A stretch of 64,000 nt of DNA, taken from contig LADP01000046.1 in the NCBI GenBank assembly GCA_000961575.1, forward strand, positions 1 to 64,000, written 5' to 3'. The stretch is from Peptococcaceae bacterium BRH_c8a (GTDB taxonomy: Bacteria > Bacillota > Desulfotomaculia > Desulfotomaculales > Desulfallaceae). The position numbers and the translations under genes are program-made. Within the stretch, counting starts at the first letter, position 1. Each line of letters opens with the position of its first letter. Of the stretch, positions 53,164 through 64,000 are shown one piece after another. The notes beneath the pieces were generated by a model. It searched no databases. It saw nothing but the letters and a program-made list of their open reading frames with translations, and was not told the DNA's origin.

Positions 53164-55326
53164 TTACAGTCTGAGAAGCAGGGGACCAAGGATTAGGGAA
53201 ATGGTACCTGCAACCTTGATTAGCGGGTTCATGGCCGGGCCGGAGGTGTCCTTACAGGGGTCACCTACGGTGTCGCCGATAACCGCAGCCTGGTGAATCG
53301 GGTTGGGCTTGCCGTCAATCTTCTTGCCGCCCATTGCACCGGCTTCAATGTATTTCTTAGCATTGTCCCAAGCGCCGCCAGCGTTGGCCAGGAACAGGGC
53401 CAGCAACACACCAACAGTGGTCAGACCGGCCAGGAAACCAGCCAGAGCCATAGCGCCAAGGCCAAAGCCTACTAGCGGAGGAACTGCAACGGCGATAACG
53501 CCGGGGAAGATCATTTTGCTGATGGCAGAACGAGTGGCAATGTCCACGCAACGTGCGTAGTCAGGTTTGCCGGTGCCTTCCATAATGCCGGGGATTTCCC
53601 GGAACTGGCGACGAACCTCATCCACCATAGAGAACGCAGCATCACCAACAGCACGCATGGTGCGAGCGCCTACCAGGAACGGTACTGCGCCACCGATAAA
53701 CACACCAACCAGAACCATTGGGTTGGTCAGGTTAACGATAAAGTCACCGCCTGTAAGTGCCAGGCCTTCTTGCATGTTGGGGTTGTGCTTGACGCCGTCA
53801 ACATAGGCACTGAACAGAGCCAGAGCGGTTAGAGCAGCGGAACCAATGGCAAAACCTTTGGCAATGGCGGCAGTGGTGTTACCCACGGCATCCAGCTTGT
53901 CGGTTTTCTCACGTACTTCGGGAGGCAGTTCAGCCATTTCGGCAATACCGCCAGCGTTGTCAGCCACAGGTCCAAAGGAGTCCATAGCTACAATATAACC
54001 GGCTGTAGAAAGCATACCCATAGCAGCCATAGCAATACCGTAGATGGACCACATGACAGCCATACCTTCCGGAGCGCTGGACAGCACGGCCCAGAAAGCA
54101 AAGTAAATGGCCGCAGCAAAGGTAAGCATCGGAATGAATACTGATTCCATACCAACAGCCAGACCGTGAATTACGTTGGTGGCCGGGCCGGACTTGGAAG
54201 CTTCAGCAATCCTCATTACCGGAGGCTTGTTGTTGGCCGTGTAATACTCGGTAAGGTAACCGACGGCCACGTTAACAATCAAACCGGCTGCAACAGCCAT
54301 GAAGATACCAAAAGAGACACCTTCAAAAGCCACGCCGCCAGCCACGCCAGCCGGGTGAGCAATACCGTCAACCGGGAAGATCATCCTGGCGAGGAAGAAG
54401 GTACCGATTAGGGTCAGAATGTTAGTGGTCCACAGACCAACGTTCAAAGCGGCCTGCGGGTTGCCACCTTCTTCAGTGCGCACAGTAAAGGTACCAATTA
54501 TAGCGGCAACAATACCAATAGCACCAAGCAGCAGCGGGAAGATAACGCCCGGGAAACCAAACAGGGTGTTACCAATCAGCATAGCGGCGATGGTGGTAGC
54601 AGCATAGGACTCGAACAAGTCGGCGCCCATACCGGCGGTGTCACCAACGTTGTCACCAACGTTGTCGGCAATGGTAGCCGGGTTACGCGGGTCGTCTTCA
54701 GGGATACCGGCTTCAACTTTACCAACCAGGTCAGCACCCACGTCAGCGGCCTTGGTGAAGATACCACCACCGACCCTGGCGAAGAACGCGATAACCGAAG
54801 CGCCGAAAGCGAAGCTGTTAATGATTAGCGGGCTCTTGAAGGCAATAAACAGCACCGAAACACCCAGCAGACCCAGACCGGCAACGGCAAGACCCATAAC
54901 AACGCCGGCGCGGAAGGATACTTGCAGGGCTTTGCCCAAGCCGTGGCTCCGGGCAGCTTCTGCGGTACGTGCATTGGACTTGGTTGTACTGTTCATGCCG
55001 ATGTAACCGGCAATGGCAGAGCACAACGCACCCACCAAGAATGAGATGGCCGAAGCCGGACCTACGGGTAAGTGAGAACCCTCACCCATGTCTACAAAAT
55101 ATTGAGCAGCCCATAAAATTACAAAAATTGCAAGTGTAAAAGGAATAAGTGTTCTGTACTGACGGTTCATGTACGCCATGGCACCCTCTTGGATGGCCTC
55201 TGAAAGTTGCTTCATTTTAGGTGTGCCCATGCTTTCCTTAAGCACCTGGGACATTGTAAATAGTGCAAAAAGCAATGCAACAAAGCCTACCCCAGCAGCG
55301 TAATATGCCAATGTCATATTCTCCAC
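53164..55326 (-). CDS. hppA: membrane-bound proton/sodium pyrophosphatase
   Basis: 720 residues from ATG 55326, about sixteen membrane helices. The catalytic segment [20 protein letters not shown] followed by [20 protein letters not shown] is intact. So are the later [16 protein letters not shown] and the C-terminal [15 protein letters not shown]. The motif [11 protein letters not shown] has Ala where potassium-independent enzymes have Lys, so it should be potassium-dependent (established for the family). Proton or sodium transport cannot be decided by eye. It uses pyrophosphate from biosynthesis to energise the membrane. Confidence 0.95.
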   Translation of the reverse strand: MENMTLAYYAAGVGFVALLFALFTMSQVLKESMGTPKMKQLSEAIQEGAMAYMNRQYRTLIPFTLAIFVILWAAQYFVDMGEGSHLPVGPASAISFLVGALCSAIAGYIGMNSTTKSNARTAEAARSHGLGKALQVSFRAGVVMGLAVAGLGLLGVSVLFIAFKSPLIINSFAFGASVIAFFARVGGGIFTKAADVGADLVGKVEAGIPEDDPRNPATIADNVGDNVGDTAGMGADLFESYAATTIAAMLIGNTLFGFPGVIFPLLLGAIGIVAAIIGTFTVRTEEGGNPQAALNVGLWTTNILTLIGTFFLARMIFPVDGIAHPAGVAGGVAFEGVSFGIFMAVAAGLIVNVAVGYLTEYYTANNKPPVMRIAEASKSGPATNVIHGLAVGMESVFIPMLTFAAAIYFAFWAVLSSAPEGMAVMWSIYGIAMAAMGMLSTAGYIVAMDSFGPVADNAGGIAEMAELPPEVREKTDKLDAVGNTTAAIAKGFAIGSAALTALALFSAYVDGVKHNPNMQEGLALTGGDFIVNLTNPMVLVGVFIGGAVPFLVGARTMRAVGDAAFSMVDEVRRQFREIPGIMEGTGKPDYARCVDIATRSAISKMIFPGVIAVAVPPLVGFGLGAMALAGFLAGLTTVGVLLALFLANAGGAWDNAKKYIEAGAMGGKKIDGKPNPIHQAAVIGDTVGDPCKDTSGPAMNPLIKVAGTISLILGPLLLRL

Positions 55327-55584
55327 TTAATCAAACCCTCCTCTTTCCCCCAATAGTTAAATAGTTTTTTCACAAACAACGCTAAACCCTGAAAACTCCC
55401 CGATGTATTCTGCTTTTCCACCTCCTCATTCCTTCTAAAAAAGGCTATACTTTGTCCACAAAAATTATAGCATAGCCCATAAAACTTGACAATTATAATC
55501 ATGTTGGTTATTCATATAGCGTAAATATAGCGTAAATTAGGCCGTTTGAATTATGCTTAAATTAATCTGTGGCGAAAAAACAAA

Positions 55585-55606
55585 CCCGGGGGTTACCCCG
55601 GATTTT
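55585..55606 (-). terminator. terminator of the glycolytic-secG operon
   Basis: CCGGGG-GTTA-CCCCGG stem directly after secG. On the minus strand GGTTTGTTTTTT follows. Confidence 0.8.
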
Positions 55607-55843
55607 TTATTTGGCTAAAACTATCAGTGTTAGTGACGTCACTGCAAAGCCGAGGGCCACAAATACCGTCACCTTACCCAAAAATTCATCCATACCTTTT
55701 TTCTTACCAAAAAATGTTTCGGCACCACCGGCAATAGCACCGGAAAGGCCTGCACTTTTGCCCGACTGGAGCAAAATAACAGCAATTAAACTCACGCTAA
55801 GAATAACGTGGAAAACGGTTAATAAAATGTTTACAACATCCAC
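55607..55843 (-). CDS. secG: protein-export membrane subunit SecG
   Basis: 78 residues from ATG 55843 with GGAGGAG upstream. Two helices (ILLTVFHVILSVSLIAVILL and LGKVTVFVALGFAVTSLTLI) flank the conserved loop QSGKSAGLSGAIAGGAETFF. It is part of the SecYEG translocon. It follows eno, as in many Firmicutes, across a long hairpin. Confidence 0.95.
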   Translation of the reverse strand: MDVVNILLTVFHVILSVSLIAVILLQSGKSAGLSGAIAGGAETFFGKKKGMDEFLGKVTVFVALGFAVTSLTLIVLAK

Positions 55844-55884
55844 GGCTTACTCCTCCCATCAAACATTAATCACATTTTAATATA

Positions 55885-55932
55885 CCCGGGCGGAGAAAGC
55901 AAGCACTTCTTGCTATTGAGCCCCCGCCCGGG
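55885..55932 (-). terminator. composite hairpin between eno and secG
   Basis: CCCGGGCGG pairs with CCGCCCGGG, and inside it AGCAAG pairs with CTTGCT. No T-run follows on the minus strand, so read-through into secG or RNA processing is likely. Confidence 0.6.
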
Positions 55933-55995
55933 ACGTGATGTTATTGCCTAATAGCGACAAAACAAACCCGCTTCACTTAACCCTGAATTACACTT

Positions 55996-57303
<1,308 letters not shown>

Positions 57304-57309
57304 TCATGG

Positions 57310-57385
57310 TAGCAGAATTAAGTAGTCAGTAGTCAGAATTCAGAATTAAATCTTTCAAGACGGTACACTCCTGACTACTGTGCAA
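57310..57385. repeat. inverted-repeat element in the gpmI-eno spacer
   Basis: AGTAGTCAGTAGTCAGAATT at ~57323 is answered by ACTCCTGACTACTG at ~57368. The same AGTCAG/CTGACT family occurs in the tpiA-pgk and pgk-gap spacers. Confidence 0.65.
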
Positions 57386-57430
57386 TTATTAAATTTTAAC
57401 CGATCTAGCCAAAAATAACCACATCAGATA

Positions 57431-58978
57431 TTATTTCATTTCCAGCAAGCTCCGGCCCGTCATCTCGGGGGGCTGTTCTACCCCCAACAGATGCAGCATG
57501 GTGGGGGCCACGTCTTCCAAGCTACCGGGTCGCAATGTTACCCCTTGATGCTTATCGCTGACCAATATAAAGGGCACCCGGTTGGTTGTATGCGCGGTAT
57601 GCGGCCCGCCGGTATTGTCCCGCATCATCTCCACGTTGCCGTGGTCGGCAGTGATGATGGCAATGCCGCCGGCCTGGCGCACTGCCTCAATAGCCCGGCC
57701 AAGACAGCTATCCACCTCTTCAACTGCTTTAATCGCTGCCTTGATTACCCCGGTATGGCCCACCATGTCCGGATTGGCATAGTTCACGATCATTACGTCG
57801 TATACATCGTCTTTGAGCTTGGTAATCAACGCATCGGTAACCCCGCAGGCGCTCATTTCGGGCTGTAAGTCGTAGGTGGCTACGTGGGGAGACGGTATCA
57901 GCACCCGATCCTCGCCCCGGTTGGGTTTTTCCACCCCGCCGTTGAAGAAAAAGGTGACATGGGCGTATTTTTCTGTTTCGGCCAGGCGTAATTGACGCAG
58001 ATTGCGGTAGCTAAGCACCTCGCCCAGCGTGTTAACCAGCACCTGAGGTCTAAAGGCAACCGGCGCCTCAATGGTCTTGTCGTACCGGGTCATGCAGGTA
58101 AAATGCACCCGGGGACGCTCCGCCGGACGCTCAAATCCGTCAAAATCCTCGTCCACAAAGGCCCGGGTAATCTCCCGGGCCCGATCCGGCCGAAAATTAA
58201 AAAATATGATGGCATCGCCGTTTTTTACCTGACCCACCGGTTGACCACCGTCATCTACAATGACTGACGGTTTGACAAACTCGTCGGTTTCACCCCGGTC
58301 GTAAGCCTGCTCCACTGCCTCGGAGGCGCTGTTTACTTGATACCCCCGGCCTTCCACCATAGCATAATAAGCTTCCTGCACTCGTTCCCAGCGCTTATCG
58401 CGGTCCATGGCATAGTAGCGGCCCATCACGGTGACAATCTTGCCGAGCTCCATTTTGGCCATCCGCTCGGTCAGCGCAGTTATGTACTCTTTAGCATTGG
58501 CCGGTGGCACGTCCCGGCCGTCCAAAAATGCGTGCACAAATACCCTGTCCAGTCCCTGGTCCCGGGCTAATTCCAGCAGTGCATACAGGTGATTAATATG
58601 GCTGTGCACCCCGCCGTCGGACAAAAGCCCCATCAGGTGCAGTGCGCCGCCGTTCTCTCGCGCCTTCTCCACCGCTTCCAGTAGTACCGGGTTGTCGTAA
58701 AAGTCCCGGTCCCGGATTGAACGGCTGATTCTGGTCAGTTCCTGGTATACCACCCGGCCCGCGCCCATATTCAGGTGGCCCACCTCGGAGTTGCCCATTT
58801 GCCCCTCGGGCAGGCCTACGTCTTCGCCGGATGTCCCCAGCACGGTATGGGGGTAACGCTCCAAGAGCCTGCTCAAGTTGGGAATGCGGGCACCGGCAAT
58901 GGCGTTATGCTCCTTTTGTTCGTTTACACCCCAGCCGTCTAGGATAAACAGCACCAGGGGCTGTTTGGTTGCAACCAA
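57431..58978 (-). CDS. gpmI: cofactor-independent phosphoglycerate mutase
   Basis: 515 residues. It is the manganese-dependent alkaline-phosphatase-fold enzyme, interconverting 3- and 2-phosphoglycerate. Marks: LDGWGVNEQKEHNAI at the N-terminus, the nucleophile Ser in GQMGNSEVGHLNMG, FLDGRDVPP, and the C-terminal metal-site motifs NYANPDMVGHTG and TADHGNVEMM. The start is the ATG of MVATKQP, with GAGG upstream. Confidence 0.95.
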   Translation of the reverse strand: MVATKQPLVLFILDGWGVNEQKEHNAIAGARIPNLSRLLERYPHTVLGTSGEDVGLPEGQMGNSEVGHLNMGAGRVVYQELTRISRSIRDRDFYDNPVLLEAVEKARENGGALHLMGLLSDGGVHSHINHLYALLELARDQGLDRVFVHAFLDGRDVPPANAKEYITALTERMAKMELGKIVTVMGRYYAMDRDKRWERVQEAYYAMVEGRGYQVNSASEAVEQAYDRGETDEFVKPSVIVDDGGQPVGQVKNGDAIIFFNFRPDRAREITRAFVDEDFDGFERPAERPRVHFTCMTRYDKTIEAPVAFRPQVLVNTLGEVLSYRNLRQLRLAETEKYAHVTFFFNGGVEKPNRGEDRVLIPSPHVATYDLQPEMSACGVTDALITKLKDDVYDVMIVNYANPDMVGHTGVIKAAIKAVEEVDSCLGRAIEAVRQAGGIAIITADHGNVEMMRDNTGGPHTAHTTNRVPFILVSDKHQGVTLRPGSLEDVAPTMLHLLGVEQPPEMTGRSLLEMK

Positions 58979-59081
58979 CTATAATTCCTCCTCAAGATCT
59001 TGGCCCGTGTCATTTCTGAATGAAACAAAGTGCTAAATACTTCGCTGCGCTCAGAATTACCACGCGCACCCGCACCACGAT

Positions 59082-59123
59082 AAACGAATACAACTTTCTG
59101 GTTGGGCTTTGGTGCCAGGTGTT
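59082..59123. repeat. second copy of the 42-bp repeat, reaching the tpiA stop codon
   Basis: Identical to 52988-53029. Its last two bases lie in the complement of the tpiA TAA (59122-59124), so the stop codon is partly supplied by the repeat. The inverted-repeat partner arm is absent here. Confidence 0.8.
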
Positions 59124-59880
59124 AGCCGATGGAATTACGCACGATTTGCGCGAAGCTGTCGGCATCTAGACTGGCACCGCCTACCAGGGCGCCGTCGATG
59201 TCGGGCTGAGCCATCAGCTCGGCTGTGTTGCCTGGTTTGACACTGCCGCCGTACTGGATGCGCACCGCCTCCGCCGCATCGTCTCCAAACAGGCGGCGCA
59301 GGATACCGCGAATATATCCGTTTACAGCCTGGGCATCGCTGGCCGACGCGGTACGCCCGGTGCCGATAGCCCATACCGGCTCGTAAGCCACCACTAGCCC
59401 GGCGACCTCGCTGGCCTGCAGACCCGCCAGGGCGCCATCTACCTGCCGGCCCACCACTTCCTCGGTGCGGCCCGCTTCACGTTCATCCAGCAATTCACCC
59501 ACGCATACGATGGGCACCAGACCGCCGGTCAGGGCGGCACGCACCTTTTTGTTCACCTTGGCGTCGGTTTCACCGAAGAATTGCCGGCGTTCCGAATGAC
59601 CCAGGATTACATACCGGCAACCAATCTCCTTGAGCATCCCCGGTGCAATTTCCCCGGTGTAAGCGCCTTCCGTTTCCCAATAACAGTTTTGGGCGCCCAG
59701 GGCAATGTCGGCCCCGGACAGTTTCTCCGCCACTGCAGTCAGGGCGGTAAAGGGCGGGCAAAGCACCATCTCCACCCCGGCCAGCCCGGCAGTTTTTTCC
59801 CTGAAAGCAACAACAAAATTGACCGCCTCAGCGACGGTCTTATACATTTTCCAGTTTCCCGCTATGATTGGTTTACGCAT
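59122..59880 (-). CDS. tpiA: triose-phosphate isomerase
   Basis: 252 residues from ATG 59880, with GGGGTG upstream; an upstream GTG form is less likely. NWKMYK (catalytic Lys), GHSERR (catalytic His), VVAYEPVWAIGTGRTAS (catalytic Glu and loop 6) and YGGSVKPGN are all present. It interconverts dihydroxyacetone phosphate and glyceraldehyde 3-phosphate. Confidence 0.97.
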   Translation of the reverse strand: MRKPIIAGNWKMYKTVAEAVNFVVAFREKTAGLAGVEMVLCPPFTALTAVAEKLSGADIALGAQNCYWETEGAYTGEIAPGMLKEIGCRYVILGHSERRQFFGETDAKVNKKVRAALTGGLVPIVCVGELLDEREAGRTEEVVGRQVDGALAGLQASEVAGLVVAYEPVWAIGTGRTASASDAQAVNGYIRGILRRLFGDDAAEAVRIQYGGSVKPGNTAELMAQPDIDGALVGGASLDADSFAQIVRNSIG

Positions 59881-59907
59881 GCTATGATCACCCCGTATCC
59901 ATACCAA

Positions 59908-60058
59908 ACAATTTCAGTAGTCAGAATTCAGAATGCCCCGAGAATAGACTTCCAATTATTTACTAACCTCGTACAAATTAGGTTGCCTTGTTGCAAAAGT
60001 CTATTAGTGTTTTCAGGTCTCCATTCTGACTACTGACTACTGACTCCTGCCTTCTGAT
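59908..60058. repeat. inverted-repeat element filling the tpiA-pgk spacer
   Basis: The left arm CAGTAGTCAGAATTCAGAAT (59911 on) and the right arm ATTCTGACTACTGACTACTG (60022 on) are complementary over about 17 bases. The ~95-base core has no gene. Confidence 0.65.
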
Positions 60059-61243
60059 TTACTTGTCCATCAATGCAGCCACGCCGGGCAGCACCTTGCC
60101 CTCCAAAAATTCCAGGGAAGCGCCTCCCCCGGTCGAGATATGGGTAATTTTGTCCGCCACGCCCGCTTTATGTACCGCCGCCGCTGAATCGCCGCCGCCG
60201 ATAACAGAAATAGCGCTGCTGTCGGCCAGCGCCCTGGCCACTGCCAAGGTACCGCCGGCAAAGGGCTCCATTTCAAATACGCCCATAGGACCGTTCCACA
60301 CCACGGTGGCCGCTTCTTTTAGCTTATCCGCGTACTGTTGGGCGGTTTGCGGCCCGATATCCAGCGCCATAGTATCCACCGGGATACTGTCCACCGGCAC
60401 TACCCGGTGCTGAGCGTCCGGCGTCGCCGCTGGGGCTACCACCACGTCTATCGGTAAAAGCATTTTTACTTTGCGGCTTTTGGCCTTACGGATTAGTTCT
60501 CCGGCCAGTTCAACCTTATCGGATTCTACCAGCGACTGACCCAACTCATGGCCTTGCGCTTTAAGAAAAGTATTGGCCATACCGCCGCCAATCAGCAGCA
60601 CGTCTACCTGCTGCAGCAAATTGTCAATGACTGCGATCTTGTCCGATACCTTGGCCCCGCCAATGACTGCCATAAAAGGCCTGGCCGGTGAACCCAGCAC
60701 CTGCCCCAGCATGGCCAGTTCTTTTTCCATCAAAAAACCTGCCACGGCCGGCAAAAAATCGGCCACCCCCGCGGTGGAGGCATGGGCCCGGTGCGCCGTT
60801 CCAAAGGCGTCGTTAACAAAAACATCGCCCAGTTCCGCCAGGCGGCGGGCAAACTTTTCGTCGTTTTTCTCTTCTTCAGGGTAAAAACGCACATTCTCCA
60901 GCAGCAGGATGTCCCCGTCCTGCATACCGTCAACCATGTGCCTGACTTCGTCACCCACACAGTCTTCCGCCTTTTGCACCGGAGCGCCAACCAGCTGTTG
61001 CAGTCGCACGGCCACGGGGTCTAATCTAAACCGTTCGTCCACCTTACCCTTGGGCCGGCCCAGGTGGGACATCAGAATCAGCCTGGCCCCTGCTCCGGTA
61101 AGGTACTTAATTGTGGGCAGCGCCGCGTTAATTCGGGTATCGTCTGTAACATGGCCTTCCTTATCAAAAGGCACGTTAAAATCCACCCGCATTAGTACCC
61201 GCTTACCGGACACGTCAATGTCCCGTACAGTCTTCTTATTCAT
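60059..61243 (-). CDS. pgk: phosphoglycerate kinase
   Basis: 394 residues from ATG 61243 with GAGGGGG upstream. [51 protein letters not shown] and [11 protein letters not shown] cover both domains and the hinge. It makes ATP from 1,3-bisphosphoglycerate. Confidence 0.97.
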   Translation of the reverse strand: MNKKTVRDIDVSGKRVLMRVDFNVPFDKEGHVTDDTRINAALPTIKYLTGAGARLILMSHLGRPKGKVDERFRLDPVAVRLQQLVGAPVQKAEDCVGDEVRHMVDGMQDGDILLLENVRFYPEEEKNDEKFARRLAELGDVFVNDAFGTAHRAHASTAGVADFLPAVAGFLMEKELAMLGQVLGSPARPFMAVIGGAKVSDKIAVIDNLLQQVDVLLIGGGMANTFLKAQGHELGQSLVESDKVELAGELIRKAKSRKVKMLLPIDVVVAPAATPDAQHRVVPVDSIPVDTMALDIGPQTAQQYADKLKEAATVVWNGPMGVFEMEPFAGGTLAVARALADSSAISVIGGGDSAAAVHKAGVADKITHISTGGGASLEFLEGKVLPGVAALMDK

Positions 61244-61261
61244 CCAATCCCCCTCTCGGGA

Positions 61262-61453
61262 TAAATAAATTCAGAATTCAGGAGTCAGTAGTCAGGAGTC
61301 AGTAGATAAAATACCCTAAGCCGTAATCTCGTACTTCAGAAACGCCCTCGGGTAAACGATAAACCGTAAATATAAAAAGTGCGTTTTATGCCATACCAGA
61401 GGCCTTTTTACTTTCATTCTGACTCCTGAATTCTGACTCCTGACTACTTCATG
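61262..61453. repeat. inverted-repeat element filling the pgk-gap spacer
   Basis: The left arm (61268 on, CAGAATTCAGGAGTCAGTAG with AGTCAGGAGTCAG following) and the right arm (61415 on, ATTCTGACTCCTGAATTCTG with ACTCCTGACTAC following) are complementary. The element is ~190 bases with a ~100-base core. Confidence 0.7.
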
Positions 61454-61459
61454 ATAATA

Positions 61460-62752
<1,293 letters not shown>

Positions 62753-64000
62753 TTAGTACCGCTTTCGTTTCCGGATGGGTGGTATGTTCAATTCATCGCG
62801 GTATTTGGCCACAGTCCGCCTAGATATTTTAACCCCCCGGCGGGCAAAGATGTCGGAAATTTGCTGGTCGTTCAAAGGCTCTTTGTGATCCTCATCGATG
62901 ACGATTTCCTGAATCGATTTCTTGATGCTTTCGGCGGATACCGATGCCCCACCCTCGTTGGTCAAACCGGAAGAGAAAAAGTACTTCATTTCTAAAACGC
63001 CCTGGGGAGTTTGAATGTACTTATTTGAAGTAGCCCTTGACACTGTAGATTCATGCAGGCCTACAATATCAGCCACTGTCTTCAAGTTTAAAGGTTTTAA
63101 GTATTTAACTCCTAAATCCAGGTAGTCACGCTGCAAATCCACCAGGCATCTGGTCACTTTGTACAGGGTCATCCGGCGCTGCTCAATACTCTTAATCAGC
63201 CAGGCTGCCGCATTTAGCTTGTGCTCCACGTATTTCCTGGTTTTATTATCACCTTTGTCCTGGTTAAGTACCGCCCGGTAAGTGTTGTTGATGCTCAACC
63301 TGGGCACATACACATCATTGACAATGATAATGTATTCGTTTTCCACCTTGTTTAGCACAATATCCGGTACAATGTACCTGTTTTCGTTGGCCCCGCTGAA
63401 GTTGCGACCCGGTTTAGGATCCAGCGTCTTCAGCAAGTCGGCCACCCGCTGTATTTCCAGCACCGGTACGCCCAGTAGCTGAGACATCCGGTTATACTTG
63501 CCGTCTGCCAAATCGTGCAGGTACTTCTCCACTATATCGTAAGCCAGGGGGTCACAAATGTTTAAAAATTTTAACTGCAGCAGCAGGCACTCCTGCAAAG
63601 AGCGGGCACCCACCCCGGGTGGGTCGAAGGTTTGTACCAGCGTGAGGGCGTCCATCACTTCGTCCTCGGTTACGCCCAGTTGACTGGCTATATTATCTAC
63701 CTGATAAATTAGATAACCATTGTGGTTGATATTACCAATTATATATTCGGCGATAGCCTTCTGCTTCTTGGTGCATATGCTCACCCCAAGTTGAAACATC
63801 AGGTGTTCGATCAAGCTGGGCGCGCGGCTGGCAAAATGTTCATAGCTGTAATCATTTTGTTCAGTGCGCACTTCAGAACGCGGCAACCCCAGGTCACTGC
63901 TGTCCTGAAAGTAATCCTGCCAATCGATATCGTAGCTGTTTTCCTCCGGTTTTTCCTCCACCGCCGGTTTCTCTTCCGCCACCGGCTGCTCGGCTTCTTC
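62753..64000 (-). CDS. rpoN: RNA polymerase sigma-54 factor, 5' end beyond the window
   Basis: At least 415 residues; the frame is open through the right edge. The core-binding region is followed by the central domain (GVGARSLQECLLLQLKFL), a helix-turn-helix (LKTVADIVGLHESTVSRATS with NKYIQTPQGVLEMKYFFSSG), and the RpoN box region (ISRRTVAKYRDELNIPP) that reads the -24 element. Region I is outside the window. Sigma-54 genes need enhancer-binding activators; none is in view. Confidence 0.95.
   Translation of the reverse strand, partial: EEAEQPVAEEKPAVEEKPEENSYDIDWQDYFQDSSDLGLPRSEVRTEQNDYSYEHFASRAPSLIEHLMFQLGVSICTKKQKAIAEYIIGNINHNGYLIYQVDNIASQLGVTEDEVMDALTLVQTFDPPGVGARSLQECLLLQLKFLNICDPLAYDIVEKYLHDLADGKYNRMSQLLGVPVLEIQRVADLLKTLDPKPGRNFSGANENRYIVPDIVLNKVENEYIIIVNDVYVPRLSINNTYRAVLNQDKGDNKTRKYVEHKLNAAAWLIKSIEQRRMTLYKVTRCLVDLQRDYLDLGVKYLKPLNLKTVADIVGLHESTVSRATSNKYIQTPQGVLEMKYFFSSGLTNEGGASVSAESIKKSIQEIVIDEDHKEPLNDQQISDIFARRGVKISRRTVAKYRDELNIPPIRKRKRY

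Overview
The window looks like a chromosomal segment of a spore-forming, anaerobic, Gram-positive (Firmicutes) bacterium, most likely of the Desulfotomaculum/Peptococcaceae type. This is inference. It rests on a SigI/RsgI pair, YjcZ-type mini-proteins, DUF3231 and CotF-type coat genes, an S-layer homology (SLH) protein, a Clostridia-like gap-pgk-tpiA-gpmI-eno-secG operon beside rpoN, a membrane pyrophosphatase, and a sulfolactate-degradation cluster that makes most sense in an organism able to respire sulfite.

Layout. 0-9.6 kb is accessory DNA: the tail of an ExeA-type transposition ATPase, a NERD protein, small membrane proteins, several frameshifted or truncated genes (including a polyketide acyltransferase remnant), a Tn3-type resolvase, and a coiled-coil exported protein followed at once by the 3' remnant of a group II intron. 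9.6-12.6 kb has a broken and an intact CorC/HlyC protein and a ynfA gene deleted into a methyltransferase tail. 12.6-16.7 kb is an iron locus on the minus strand: Fur boxes, a 39-residue Cys-rich peptide, a DUF2325 protein and an FbpABC ferric-iron transporter. 17-21.4 kb has a YjcZ mini-protein, a DUF2935 protein, an MFS remnant and an SLH surface protein. 21.5-28.2 kb has coat-protein and P-type ATPase remnants, sigI-rsgI, several small exported Met/His-rich proteins, a GGDEF protein, and RT and toxin remnants.

28.2-36.1 kb is the most coherent metabolic unit. slcC, comC, suyA, suyB and tctCAB run on the minus strand, with a divergent FadR-type regulator. Together they should import 3-sulfolactate, convert (S)- to (R)-sulfolactate through sulfopyruvate, and cleave it to pyruvate and sulfite.

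36.1-50.2 kb is again mixed: decayed membrane genes with in-frame TGA codons, long perfect inverted repeats, DUF3231 proteins, a giant CheB-CheR-PAS protein next to a PAS histidine kinase, a second YjcZ mini-protein, an IS21 element with frameshifted istB, and more decayed genes. 50.3-64 kb is conserved core: ssrA, smpB, an HD protein, a thioesterase, hppA, secG, and the glycolytic operon below rpoN. All recognised core genes are intact, but three glycolytic spacers share one inverted-repeat element and a fourth carries a 42-bp repeat that also occurs near hppA.

About a dozen accessory genes are broken by single-base frameshifts or in-frame stops, against none in the core. That contrast argues for real decay, but several breaks lie in homopolymer runs, so sequencing error cannot be excluded without reads. 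No CRISPR array, tRNA or rRNA was seen.
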